The notes: generated by a model from the letters alone, not told the origin. DNA of 47,021 nucleotides from Saccoglossus kowalevskii (GCF_000003605.2 NW_003108579.1:945558-992578); one strand, 5' to 3'; counted from the stretch's first letter, positions 13,692 to 23,272 are shown. Translations and numbers: made by a program.

Positions 13692-16600
13692 ACTTAATGG
13701 AAGGAGTGGTGACATATGTGTATTTATTTGTTTTTTTTACTTATTTTTGCTGTTTTGCAGAGATCGGTAATGAACTTGTAGAGACCACTCTTGGTTTGTA
13801 TTATCCCACTGATGAATTGGGGTGGCTAAACGAAAGCAATAAATTCGAATTCAAAGGTATCATTACGATTAATATAATATTCATTCCCTGAGTATATCAT
13901 ATCAACTCAAAGATCACGTGATCGCTACAGGTCACCATGACAGTACATGTTGGCGTAAATTTCGTTGAATTAGGTCACTGTTGTTGCAAGCTCGTTTTAA
14001 GTTCATATACGATGCGCGCCGTCATCGGCTCTCTTGTACAAACAGCAATTCAAGTTAACATAGTTCGGACGTTTACCTGCAAACATGTTATGTCAAATCA
14101 AAGGCACAATTGGAGGATTATTTCAGCTGTTTTATAACAACTAACTACGAGCGGCAAATATTATTACTTATTCGTACAAAAATATCACGTAACACAGAAA
14201 CCCGCAAATGATCTATTGCCCTGAACTAAAAGATGTCGAAGGGGCAGGCTATCCATTTAATTAAAATATGATACAATGTCCGAAAACATAAAAAATGCTG
14301 GATTTTTACATTCTAATATATGCAGGAAATGAGCCCATATTAATGCTATATATACGTTTAATTGTTTCTTCTGTTAATATGTCACGTTCTCCAGGTGGTG
14401 TAATACCTCTTGATGCGGCCCGTGTAATGTTTGAACAGCAAAGGATATCAACATCTGTGTATATAATATTTTCTTCAATGTCCTCACTGGGCGTTGTGTT
14501 GGTGTGCTTATTTCTGGCGTTTAATATAAAGAACAGAAAACGGAAGTAAGTTGCTGACGTCATATCTTGGTGTCAGCATATATTGCTCTGTATTTTGAAA
14601 TGTTTGTTTCACAAGTAAAGGTTCAGATACAGTATATGAGAATCAGCTTCATTTTCAAATGAGACATTATTTAAACCCTAATAAATTATATATTGTTTTA
14701 GCTTAAAATTTGTATTTGTATAAACATGTAATGATTGTATAGTCAATTTCAAATGAAGTAGTGCTATTCACATAGGTCATATTGACTCGGATCTCCCAGA
14801 GGCGTATTTTGATCGCTACCGGCCTTTACACATACATGTTCAATTCATAGCTTCCCTTCGACCAGAAATCAACAGAAAAAAAAAATATATAAGTAAAATA
14901 CATATAGTATTTTCTTGGCGTATGTTTTGGAAGCGAAATGGTGCCATGTGAATAGAAGGGAATAAATCACTTTGTTAAATTATATAGAAACTACCAACAA
15001 TATTGAAATTACTATTGTAGCAATTGGTGATTTTCCGTACAATTGCGAGATCTCGCGAGATGCATGAAAGACGCGCGTCGAACGTCTGCCGCAAAAATCG
15101 AACGATTTGATTTTGAACTAGAATTTCTTTATTTCGCAGCTTACATTGACCGGCCGATCTTCGACAGAGGAATATTGCTTCCGAATACCCTTACTTAATC
15201 GAAATTGCCTATCATTAAATGTGGACAGCACATTATTAAGCATGGAAATGTCCCCGAAATACGTTCGCGTTTGTCGAATCCCACGCGATGTTTGACGCGA
15301 CTACGACGCTATGACCTTTGTTTGTCCTGTTTTTACGTTCGATATTCTCGCAATGAACGGAAAATGGTCTTTTATTTTTGTGCCAAAAGGGGTTAAAGGC
15401 AGCTTCAAAGGTCAATGTGAATTCTGAGTGTTTGCCAAAATCGCTTTAGGGTCTAGGACGTAGTCGATTCGTTTAATAGTTTAAACAGTATCACAGTACT
15501 CAGAATATTATTTATGCCGGGGGAATGTGTTATTTGCGTATGAAATGAACACGATATATTCGCCGAAAGGACTATTTAATACATATAATTAAGTCGTGCA
15601 AATCTGATAATGTTATTATAAATACCTGATTACCCGATAGTTTTATAGCCGATCTGTGCTGGTAGTACCTCCCAATTCAAAATTCTGACTTGATCTGTAG
15701 ATGATGAATTGAAATGAAACAAAAGCACGGAAACCTTTCCCAATTCATACAAATCGACAATGTTTATCGAGGGCGCTGTTCACCAAGCGTGGCAATCATA
15801 AAACTTGACTCGTGTAAGACTGTTAACTGTTAATGAACTATTCGCTGGTTTTTAATTGATTAACTTAATTTTGTTGATAACTAAAATTCGCCAGATTAAA
15901 TCCACGTGAACATGTACAATATAACTCATTGTTTCCCCGCCATGTTCGTCAACCGAAAACACAGTCAAATTGCTCAAAACCATAACAAAAGTGAAATTAT
16001 TGCCAGTAATATAAGTAGTGTGAATAAAATAAGAAAATAATTTAACTTTGGTCAATGAATGGTGTAAACACAACACATTAACGATCAACATCGTTAACAC
16101 TAACTACAGTGTGTTCAATACATCCAAAAAAATGATAATACATCCAAAAGAACGATTTTGGTGACAACATAGATATACATCATCTCAACTGGAAACGATA
16201 CATTAATACAGTTTCAGCAAAAAATACCCCTATAATTGGAACAACTTTAACACACATTCTCTAGCTTTGCACTACTACTTATATACGACTTTTAAATTCT
16301 TCCTCATATTTTCTATGGTTAGAGGTGTGGGAAAGTACGTGACTATATCTCACTATTTTATTTTACGTGAATACCACTACAATACTAATCATTCGTCAAC
16401 TCTATATTTACTGTTCCATTGGAAAGAACAAATAAGGGTCAGGCATCAATTGACAACAAAACTCTGATGCATTTTTCTGCTTACTGTTAAAATTGTCAAA
16501 AGCCGACAGCATTTAAAAAACACACCAAAAGTCTGCCATGTAAACCCAGTAAGAACACAACTTTCACATTTATATTCTAGGTTAATCAAGCTATCAAGTC

Positions 16601-19600
16601 CATCAATCAACAACATAATCGCCGTAGGCTGCGCACTCAGTTATTTGTCGGCATTACTGCTCGGGCTGGATCGCATACTTGAAAGTCCAGATGCCTTCGT
16701 TAATATATGTAGGGTAAGCAAATTAATGTCAAAACTATTCAAATTCATATGCCATGAGCCGTAACTGGCAATATACCCCATAACGTGACATTTACCATGA
16801 CAACGCATAGTTATGATTCAAGTCAATGTGACTTGCGTCGCATTTCACTTGGTCCGTTTTCCAACAAATTTCTATATGAAACACTCATGTCACAGCTACA
16901 AATTAATAGTTGCCAGGTTACGGTCACATATGATACCATATCTTACAGTTGGCTGTATTGTGATAGGGGTGTACAATTTGTTCGTAGCAAAATTTAGGAT
17001 ATTATTCATTTTTTAACAAATACTTAGACCGCCACACAACACAACGTAGTGCAACACAACCCAACGCGACGCAACGCAACACAATACAAAGTAACCTAAC
17101 AATGTGACGCAACACACAGCATAAATCACAACAAAATACAATACAATTAAATGCAATTCAAAAAATACAATTCAATTCAATTCACAGAAAATATTGGGCA
17201 GCACAATGCAAAGAAATAATTCGTTACAGTTTTTATTTTCAGGCACGTATGTGGACACTTTGCATAGGTTTCACTCTAGCATTTGGCGGACTATTCACTA
17301 AGACATGGAGAGTGTATTTTGTGTTTACAAATGCCACCAAGAGACGAAGAGTAAGTTTAAGTATCAAAGGTACAACTATAGACAATATAGCGTTTATAGT
17401 GTTGATATATAGGGAATAGGAAACACACATTGGCAGGCAATCGCAGTCAAGAAACAGAGTTAAGCACCACGTAGCGTCTCCATTTCCTGTTACTTTTATC
17501 AAGGTAATGTGTATCACATAGTGACGTTTATTGTGAAATGTCACTAACTGATACGGTACGCTAAATATCAAATATTCACGTCACTTCAAGCGCATTCGAA
17601 CAGTACGTAGAGAAAGACAAATCGCATCGCGGCATCGTGTTTATTGGTGCGATATATAAAGGGAATTTCAGACTCGATAAAAAAAAACTTGAATAGTACA
17701 ATGAAACTAACTCATAATAATACCGTCTGGAAGTTTATCTTTTAAAAGTTATGGATAGAAGAGTTATATTATAGTATGAATATGAATACAATCTGTATTT
17801 TTTGCAAATGCTCAATTAGGACATGTACTGCCAAAGATGGCTTCCCCCTCTCGCATTTTAACACCCCCCGTTCCCGCATTCCTTCCGTCGGTTTTGCATT
17901 CATTAACAACCCCTGACATTTTATTTGCATTATCACAATGGATATTCTCATTTAACAGTAACTCAACGTGTATTAGCTCATTCTCAAACTTTGTAATAAA
18001 CAGATAAGGGGGTTTCCATCACAGACTAAGTAGACTTCACAAGGCTATCTACGCTGTTCATCCTACCGCGATAGCCACCAAACTGAAAGCTTCCGCAAGG
18101 GGAATGCCAGCCATAACGCGCATCTAACAGTGTACTGTTTTTATTGGTGGAAGATTTCGACCAAGTATACCGGGGTTGTTCGCTGCTACTCCCGCATCCA
18201 CAACTTGCCAAAACGTTGCGTCTTGTATTGAAGTTTCAGTTGCCGTTTATCAATAACCACCGGCGCCCCCAACTGTAAATGAGCGTTAAGATGCCATGCC
18301 TCGATATCATAAACAGCCATACGAGTTGTTTCGTAAAATTACGATTTCTTAAACTCGGATTTGGCTGCTATTGATTCCTGGATAATATTAGCCCATGGCG
18401 CCACCCGCACCAGCTTGTCTGTATGGAAGCCTCCTGTCCCTTCATCTCGTTTAGTTTAGGTGGGACTGCTTTCTATGTAATCATCAATGTCACTGATTTG
18501 TTCTCGGTTTCGCTTCAGGTTATCAAAGACAGTCATCTCTTCCTCTGTTTATTTGTTTTACTGGTCATCGATATAGTGATCCTGGCATCATGGATGGTGC
18601 TAGATCCTCCTCAGAGAACAACCAGAAACTTCACTGCCACTGTGAGTAGNNNNNNNNNNNNNNNNNNNNNNNNNNNNNNNNNNNNNNNNNNNNNNNNNNN
18701 NNNNNNNNNNNNNNNNNNNNNNNNNNNNNNNNNNNNNNNNNNNNNNNNNNNNNNNNNNNNNNNNNNNNNNNNNNNNNNNNNNNNNNNNNNNNNNNNNNNN
18801 NNNNNNNNNNNNNNNNNNNNNNNNNNNNNNNNNNNNNNNNNNNNNNNNNNNNNNNNNNNNNNNNNNNNNNNNNNNNNNNNNNNNNNNNNNNNNNNNNNNN
18901 NNNNNNNNNNNNNNNNNNNNNNNNNNNNNNNNNNNNNNNNNNNNNNNNNNNNNNNNNNNNNNNNNNNNNNNNNNNNNNNNNNNNNNNNNNNNNNNNNNNN
19001 NNNNNNNNNNNNNNNNNNNNNNNNNNNNNNNNNNNNNNNNNNNNNNNNNNNNNNNNNNNNNNNNNNNNNNNNNNNNNNNNNNNNNNNNNNNNNNNNNNNN
19101 NNNNNNNNNNNNNNNNNNNNNNNNNNNNNNNNNNNNNNNNNNNNNNNNNNNNNNNNNNNNNNNNNNNNNNNNNNNNNNNNNNNNNNNNNNNNNNNNNNNN
19201 NNNNNNNNNNNNNNNNNNNNNNNNNNNNNNNNNNNNNNNNNNNNNNNNNNNNNNNNNNNNNNNNNNNNNNNNNNNNNNNNNNNNNNNNNNNNNNNNNNNN
19301 NNNNNNNNNNNNNNNNNNNNNNNNNNNNNNNNNNNNNNNNNNNNNNNNNNNNNNNNNNNNNNNNNNNNNNNNNNNNNNNNNNNNNNNNNNNNNNNNNNNN
19401 NNNNNNNNNNNNNNNNNNNNNNNNNNNNNNNNNNNNNNNNNNNNNNNNNNNNNNNNNNNNNNNNNNNNNNNNNNNNNNNNNNNNNNNNNNNNNNNNNNNN
19501 NNNNNNNNNNNNNNNNNNNNNNNNNNNNNNNNNNNNNNNNNNNNNNNNNNNNNNNNNNNNNNNNTTTTCAATATTTTTAATATTTTTTTAAAAATATATT

Positions 19601-21719
19601 TTAATATTTTTTTTAATTAACTCCTTAATATATATGGACTATACATAAAACAAGGCCAAGCGCAGCAATTAATTCCGAAGATTTATTATTATTATTATTA
19701 TTATTAATTATTCATAATCTCACGTCGCTCCCGAGATGTAATCACGTGTACTATGCATTCTTATGTTTGTAATCAGGTAATCATCCATGTGAAGCTGTTC
19801 TAACAAATGTGGCATACTCGTCTGGGAATGGGAGTTGGGGCGATACTCATTTCAACAAATGGTAATCAAAGCCTTACGTATTATTGCAAAACGATGTGCA
19901 GCTAATCACTAGAAATACACATACTAAAATATTTCGTTAATTATTTTTCTCAGATCTGTCACCATTCCAGAACTAAATGACAGCAAATACATCGGCATGT
20001 CTCTCTACAACGTCACTATTCTTTGTGTCATTGGAGTGCCGATCAACACCTTCCTTCGTGACCAGGTGACTGTCGCCTACAGTCTAGCGGTCTGTTTCAT
20101 TATATTCGGAACCACCATAACATTATGTCTTGTCTTCTTACCAAAGGTACATACGTGCGTTATTGTATGAGCGATTTTTGGAATAGAAATGTGTCGCGGC
20201 ACAAAAGTCGATCAAAAAATCGACTCTGAATGAGATAAAGAGAAATTTGGTTAAGTATAAATAAGATTCTGTGTGGAATTGTTTTTTCCTTAATTTCAGG
20301 TCACATCGAAATTCTCCAGCTACCAGCTATCTCGTATATTTCAAACAGGTTACCCCTAACTGTGCAACAATCTCTCAATATAAAACAATCAGTCGTGATT
20401 TTAATGTATTGCGAGTCGGATGCCAGTTCAGCCATCACTTTGTCTGTCAATGTACAAACGTCGAATTTCGTTAACTGTTTAGCTTTTGATATGCGTATCC
20501 AAGACCGCTTTTTAGGAGCAACGGTTTTAGCGCGTACGTATGCGCATGAATGTCAATACATCTTAGATGCAAATGGCCACCGAGGTCTCGTTGAGAGCGA
20601 GAAGAACTTGTTTGTTTGTTTTCCCAATGTTTGTTTATTCTCTCCCGTGACGATCTATACGGCCATTTTCATAATGTGTATAACCTGTGGCATTCTATAT
20701 TGCAGGTGATTGCGCTAAGGATTAACCCAATAGACAGCAGGGTTGTAATCACAACAATGATAGGAGGAAATAATGGTGTCAAGAAAGTATCACCGGAAGG
20801 TTCTGATTTGAATAATAAATTGAAAGAAAAGGAAGCCCTGATTGAAACTCTCAAAAGCACATTAGAAGACGTAATTATTATTCTATTCTATTCTATTCTA
20901 TTCTATTCTATTCTATTCTATTCTATTCTATTCTATTCTATTCTATTCTATTCCAGTAAGAAATCTAAACTATTTTGCGATGCAAAAAAACAAACAAAAA
21001 CAAAATAGCTGAGCATTTTGTTTATCATTTTCAGCAATCCAAATCTATATATCATTGTTTCGTTGCATCAGTCTCTAAAAGTTGTGAATAATAACCACAA
21101 ACTATGAAAGTTATGCTACTTTTGATTTCTTACTGGAATAGAACGTTATGAGGCACGGCGATCGAATTGATGTCAGCTCGGGCACCAGTTGATATGTCAT
21201 TTTCCCATGGGAACTTTTAACTAGTTTCTCTGGCCCTAGTATGTCAATACAGTACACTACGTGATACGGTTATCACAACCCAGGGAACAGTATGAACAAG
21301 TGATGCGTTATAATACAATATAGCTGATTGTAATAAACTAGATGGTAGACGTTTCAAAAAAAAATAATTGAACTGTACATTAAAAATCATCACAAAATAA
21401 AACCCAAATGTTTTTGTTATTCCTCTCTATTCAATTAAAGCGTATGCTGATTAAAATTGTCAAATAGAATATAAAATATAAAATAATACATAAACATTTT
21501 GGCAGGAAAAATCATTATATTGAGTATATTAAATATAACAAATTGATGTGTTTTTTTTCTCTCTCATTTCAGAAAGACGAGGAGATCGCCGATTTACAGG
21601 CACAGCTTCAAAAAGCTAAATCAATGTGGCAAGAACAATCAATGAGTTCATCTATTGTGACAGTAGGAAAGTCGTCACCTGAGCCACGGGAAAATGGTGA
21701 ATGCGAACAACAGCTATGA
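7140..21719 (+). CDS. GABBR2-like: Metabotropic GABA-B receptor subunit 2-like (15 exons, 5' end missing)
   Basis: Class C G-protein-coupled receptor. CDS exons: 7140-7277, 10479-10649, 10843-10950, 11106-11171, 11592-11783, 12447-12692, 13502-13565, 13761-13856, 14395-14545, 16581-16713, 17243-17350, 18519-18641, [gap], 19954-20146, 20706-20870, 21573-21719. Every junction seen is GT-AG with compatible phase. The first seven and a half exons give the Venus-flytrap domain, with WNLVQLSYAS, PGWYTDGWW and NSTNFLGVTG as landmarks. Then come TM1 to TM4, the gap, TM6-TM7 and a coiled coil. Subunit 2 is favoured by FNIKNRKRKLIKLSSP, by IPELNDSKYIGMS, by the helix-7 exit LVFLPK plus VIALRINP, and by the absence of an RSRR-type ER-retention motif in the coil. 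Family knowledge: subunit 2 couples to G proteins and escorts subunit 1 to the plasma membrane as an obligate heterodimer. Not seen: the signal peptide, the start of the ligand domain, and extracellular loop 2/TM5, which probably lies in the gap. The cytoplasmic tail is much shorter than in vertebrate subunit 2. An invertebrate-specific GABA-B paralogue is the main alternative. Confidence 0.9.
8218..8400 (-). pseudogene. Antisense relic of a TE-associated 'TGCDT' ORF in a GABA-B intron
   Basis: The minus strand reads ILPVFHVFTGCNTLSQF, then a basic stretch. As I recall, many invertebrate genomes carry large repetitive ORFs of unknown function with LP.LHAFTGCDTVS.F followed by G(K/R)GK; this looks like a degenerate copy (Asp changed to Asn, the GKGK part lost). 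The frame closes soon on both sides, so it is a fossil. Assignment rests on motif memory only. Confidence 0.4.
9158..9529 (+). other. Unrecognised 123-codon intronic ORF
   Basis: Open for 123 codons with fairly ordinary composition (LVLAQLYQCQLNTDLTKALY at the start). A second plus-strand frame is open over 9282-9575. No family could be named. It may be transposon debris belonging with the antisense relic 800 bases upstream. The receptor splices across it. Confidence 0.25.
10479..10649 (+). CDS. GABBR2-like: GABA-B receptor exon b (ligand domain, lobe 1)
   Basis: 57 residues, phase 0 at both ends. LSYASASDTLSN continues the ligand pocket, FKYFFRIFPTD is conserved in class C receptors, and YGWRRVATIHQTEDLF is the strand entering lobe 2. 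Acceptor TTTCACAG, donor GTATGT. The 3.2 kb intron before it carries transposon debris. Confidence 0.93.
10843..10950 (+). CDS. GABBR2-like: GABA-B receptor exon c (ligand domain)
   Basis: 36 residues, phase 0: GTDLLISGLEDKGIKLLTSE followed by a Ser/Asn-rich loop ending LSNIK. It matches the family segment between the first lobe-2 helix and strand. Donor GTAAGT. Confidence 0.9.
10989..11026 (+). promoter_or_regulatory. G-rich intronic tract with quadruplex potential
   Basis: Within about 38 bases there are runs of 5, 4, 4 and 6 Gs separated by one to six bases, on the transcribed-RNA sense strand, roughly 40 bases after the donor of the receptor exon ending at 10950. It fits the usual G-quadruplex pattern in an otherwise AT-rich intron. 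Confidence 0.6.
11106..11171 (+). CDS. GABBR2-like: GABA-B receptor exon d (22 residues)
   Basis: A short phase-0 exon encoding KKDGRIILVSMYEDQARLLF then CE. The RIILV strand and the Tyr in MYEDQAR correspond to the family's RIIVG...YE segment, which lines the agonist site in subunit 1. Too short to show as an open frame by itself. Confidence 0.92.
11592..11783 (+). CDS. GABBR2-like: GABA-B receptor exon e (lobe 2, GWY motif)
   Basis: 64 residues, phase 0: YGQKYVYLLPGWYTDGWW, then IDCTVDQMKEAIEGYISVES. The PGWY..WW and C-V..M.EA.EGYI patterns are diagnostic of GABA-B receptors. Acceptor TATTACAG, donor GTGAGT. The ATG at 11565 is intronic. Confidence 0.95.
12174..12243 (+). repeat. Imperfect inverted repeat, ~30 bp arms and 9-base loop
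   Basis: Left arm 12174-12204 begins CATCGTAGATGACC and ends TTACTATGAAATT. Right arm 12214-12243 is its near reverse complement, ending GGTCATCTATGATG. The arms differ by one G/A, a four-base internal mismatch and one bulged A. It lies in the intron between receptor exons e and f. It could be a foldback relic or a pre-miRNA-like stem. Confidence 0.65.
12447..12692 (+). CDS. GABBR2-like: GABA-B receptor exon f (hinge and lobe 1 return)
   Basis: 82 residues, phase 0: TPLEYLDAYNTLTNG, FASYGYDATWVLALMFHKVA and ELFIDALNSTNFLGVT. The YDA.W.LA helix and NSTNFLGVTG are family hallmarks. The position of the subunit-1 agonist-binding glutamate, six residues before this Asp, appears to be Phe, as in subunit 2. 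Donor GTAAGT. Confidence 0.95.
13502..13565 (+). CDS. GABBR2-like: GABA-B receptor exon g
   Basis: 21 codons plus one base (ends phase 1): GPISFNENGDRFGITKIEQL then Arg. It matches the family's G.V.F...G.R.G...I.Q segment. Acceptor TCTCTAG, donor GTGAGT. Confidence 0.93.
13623..13688 (+). repeat. (TA)n microsatellite
   Basis: About 33 uninterrupted TA dinucleotides in the intron between receptor exons g and h, ending roughly 70 bases before the acceptor. Confidence 0.95.
13761..13856 (+). CDS. GABBR2-like: GABA-B receptor exon h (end of ligand domain)
   Basis: Phase 1 to phase 1. Encodes EIGNELVETTLGLYYPTDEL, then a Trp-Leu-Asn turn and KFEFKG, the last strands of the ligand domain. Acceptor TTTTGCAG, donor GTATCA. 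The intron before it contains a long TA microsatellite that ends about 70 bases upstream. Confidence 0.9.
14395..14545 (+). CDS. GABBR2-like: GABA-B receptor exon i (linker and TM1)
   Basis: Phase 1 to phase 2. GGVIPLDAARVMFEQQRIST is the short Cys-poor linker typical of GABA-B receptors, which lack the Cys-rich domain of other class C members. TM1 runs VYIIFSSMSSLGVVLVCLFL and ends FNIKNRKRK. Donor GTAAGT. Confidence 0.94.
15047..15310. promoter_or_regulatory. CpG-rich intronic patch with a TCTCGCGAGA palindrome
   Basis: The sequence contains GCGAGATCTCGCGAGA, two overlapping palindromes, with perfect TCTCGCGAGA at 15051-15060. Many CpGs follow (GACGCGCGTCGAACG, CGGCCGATCTTCG, CCACGCGATG, GACGCGACTACGACG) in an otherwise CpG-poor intron between the TM1 and TM2 exons. 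In vertebrates this 10-mer is the BANP motif of CpG-island promoters. A role as internal promoter or enhancer here is inference. Confidence 0.4.
16581..16713 (+). CDS. GABBR2-like: GABA-B receptor exon j (TM2)
   Basis: Enters in phase 2, ends in phase 0. LIKLSSPSINNIIAVGCALS then YLSALLLGLD is intracellular loop 1 and TM2. The C-terminal VNICR carries the Cys expected at the top of TM3. Donor GTAAGC. Confidence 0.94.
17030..17185 (+). repeat. Degenerate ACACAA/CGCAA/TTCAA pentamer tract
   Basis: An irregular run of CAACA, CGCAA, ATACAA and AATTC pentamers, G-poor, about 60 bases upstream of the TM3 exon acceptor. No ORF. Confidence 0.7.
17243..17350 (+). CDS. GABBR2-like: GABA-B receptor exon k (TM3)
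   Basis: 36 residues, phase 0: ARMWTLCIGFTLAFGGLFTK then TWRVYFVF and a basic TKRRR end. The FT.AFG..F.KTWRV stretch is the most conserved GABA-B signature. Acceptor TATTTTCAG, donor GTAAGT. Confidence 0.96.
18519..18641 (+). CDS. GABBR2-like: GABA-B receptor exon l (TM4)
   Basis: 41 residues, phase 0: VIKDSHLFLCLFVLLVIDIV then ILASWMVLDPPQRTT. The LLVID.VIL..W...DP.QRT pattern matches subunit 2. The donor GTGAGT lies eight bases before the run of Ns. Confidence 0.94.
18650..19564. other. Assembly gap (915 Ns)
   Basis: A run of N inside the receptor gene, between the TM4 and TM6 exons. The exon for extracellular loop 2 and TM5 is expected here: the next exon enters needing a phase-2 predecessor, while the TM4 exon ends in phase 0. 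AT-only low-complexity sequence borders the 3' side. Confidence 0.98.
19565..19706 (+). repeat. AT-only low complexity and (TTA)n after the gap
   Basis: About 60 bases of A/T runs, including a near-palindromic TTTAAAAATATATTTTAATATT stretch, then (TTA)n at 19682-19706. Such sequence probably helped break the assembly. Confidence 0.8.
19954..20146 (+). CDS. GABBR2-like: GABA-B receptor exon n (TM6-TM7)
   Basis: One base plus 64 codons, ending in phase 0. SVTIPELNDSKYIGMSLYNV, then TM6 (TILCVIGVPINTF) and TM7 (VCFIIFGTTITLCLVFLPK). It needs an upstream exon ending in phase 2, which is not visible and presumably lies in the gap. Donor GTACAT is weaker than most in this gene. Confidence 0.95.
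20706..20870 (+). CDS. GABBR2-like: GABA-B receptor exon o (tail, start of coiled coil)
   Basis: 55 residues, phase 0. VIALRINPIDSRVVITTM resembles the start of the subunit-2 tail. LNNKLKEKEALIETLKSTLE begins a leucine heptad coil that continues in the next exon. The donor, GTAATT, is non-optimal and is followed at once by a TTCTA microsatellite. Confidence 0.9.
20878..20953 (+). repeat. (TTCTA)n pentanucleotide microsatellite
   Basis: About 15 nearly perfect TTCTA units starting only some 8 bases after the 5' splice site of the coiled-coil exon. A 5-base unit read as codons repeats every 15 bases, so read-through of the donor would give FYSIL pentapeptide repeats before a stop at 21006-21008. 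Confidence 0.95.
21573..21719 (+). CDS. GABBR2-like: GABA-B receptor last coding exon (coiled coil end, stop)
   Basis: 48 residues and TGA at 21717-21719. KDEEIADLQAQLQKAKSMW completes the coil with Ile/Leu heptads. A short Ser/Glu-rich tail, VTVGKSSPEPRENGE, follows and ends EQQL. The acceptor is strong, with a long T-rich tract. By analogy the coil pairs with a subunit-1 tail in the heterodimer. Confidence 0.9.
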   Translation, partial: KDEEIADLQAQLQKAKSMWQEQSMSSSIVTVGKSSPEPRENGECEQQL

Positions 21720-22370
21720 ACATTAAGTTTCAAGAAGTAAAATCAACATCATATGATTCAGATCATGAGCATGTCATTCGAGAAATATGATTGAAGTTGA
21801 ATAGGAATGTTATCTCAGATTTCCAAATTGTAGCTTTGAAAGATACTCGATATCAAATGAATTGGAAATATGTTATTGTTCAAGATGAGTATCTCAAAAA
21901 GGAGTATGTTCTCACGCTTATCGTGTCGACAGATATTTAGACACGCTTCAGGATCGGATATCCCACACTTTTATATTATGTATCAACATTATCGTTTATA
22001 TACTCGCTATTGATGTTGTCTATATTTTTAATACATCGAAATGTACATATGTTGTATTCGATGTACGACATTACAAATGAAAAACTAAACGTCACGGCGA
22101 TGTGGATCTCGCTATTTGAATACAAATTATGTATTTCACAATAATGTCTAAGGTCGTTCACCCAATACTTCCTAAATGAGTCATTTTTTCATATCAATAT
22201 TTATACTCACTATACCCGCATGTTTAGTACTGTAATATCCTACGTGACCATATCCGAAGTGATGTACAAAACGGTTTACAGACCTTCAAGTAATCATAGC
22301 ACAGATTCTTAACTTTATTGATGTCGTGTCTCGTAATTGTGTCGTGCAAAACTAATGAAACGAATTAAAC
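21720..22370 (+). other. Probable 3' UTR of the GABA-B receptor gene
   Basis: Follows the TGA at 21717. No exon-like feature is seen. The nearest poly(A)-signal variant I find is ATTAAA at 22364-22369; AATAAA occurs later, near 22797. The true end is uncertain. Confidence 0.35.
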
Positions 22371-23159
22371 AGCTCTGGTATGTAAGTACTGTTAACTCAC
22401 TGCGTCTTGTTTCATTACCAGCAACTGCACACTGAAATGTAACTGTGGCGCAATTCGCAACACATGGTCATGAATTTAAATCTCGCGTGTTGTGCGTTTA
22501 TACGTGATTTGCCTCTACTGACATTCGTTCCACTCAGATGTTTGCCACTCCCGGTGGTCATGGGTCTTCAGATAACATGCTTTGCTTAATACATGTTTCC
22601 GCATAATTTCTGTAAATTTTACTTTTATTAGATTCAGTAGTTTTGACTTTACTTCAAAAATGACTTTGTATTCGAATATTTCACATATTGGGTGCTTAAT
22701 TATACATACAATGTACTTCATTCAGAAGAGTGTCTGTTAAGCTTTTACTAACAATCAAAGATAAGTATCATTTGAGTAGGTGTAATGTCTCATAAAATAA
22801 AATCCACATAGAAATAATATGCATTAATGTGCTTTTATGGCCCACATTTTGGTAAGGTTTATGTGAAAAAACACAGTCCAAGATTGATTTTGGTTTATGA
22901 TATTGAAAATATTCCACAATAAACAGAGCTGAAACTTGTTTCCACGTGTGACGTGTTTTAGGTGACACGACGATTCAAAATTACCAATTTTCGATGAATT
23001 ACTCTACAGGGAACATGACACTGATAAAGCTAATACTAATGCTGTTCCTATCTCGCCTTCTATATTAGTTGCTTCGTGTATAAAGTGTACAAAAGAATAA
23101 TCAAATTAACACTTTTTAACATAGAATACCAGGAACATAGTAAAACCATGTTTATGCGA

Positions 23160-23272
23160 AGTATCCTATGTCTAAATCACAGGGGATTGACGATCTATTC
23201 GTCTCAATGCGTGGACCTCTATGGGGCCGAGCGACTATGTCCCGGTACAGAACCTTGCCCTTGCTCAAAATA
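23160..23272 (+). pseudogene. TSP1-like terminal fragment
   Basis: After a possible acceptor (AAATCACAG) the frame reads GLTIYSSQCVDLYGAERLCP then GTEPCPCSK and a stop. The C..LYG...CPG.EPCPC spacing resembles the second half of a thrombospondin type 1 repeat. The Trp/Arg-rich first half is absent and no donor follows, so this is either a terminal exon whose upstream exons I cannot find, or a decayed copy. Confidence 0.3.

Noticed and set aside
18019-18211. Minus-strand frames in a GC-richer block, one containing VVDAGVAANNPG like a patatin motif
   Set aside because: Only about 30 residues, no catalytic GXSXG or other patatin parts nearby, and two frames look equally coding-like, so chance is the best explanation.
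18423-19580. Long frames on both strands through the gap
   Set aside because: They are artefacts of translating Ns.
19779-19860. Candidate TM5 exon after the gap (frame with HTRLGMGVGAILIST)
   Set aside because: The frame has a stop just upstream, no acceptor gives the needed phase, and the sequence does not match the conserved TWLGI.Y..KGLL segment.
20300-20348. Possible extra receptor exon (VTSKFSSYQLSRIFQT) between TM7 and the tail exons
   Set aside because: It is bounded by AG and GT but is 49 bases long, which would break the phase between two exons that already join in phase with correct homology.
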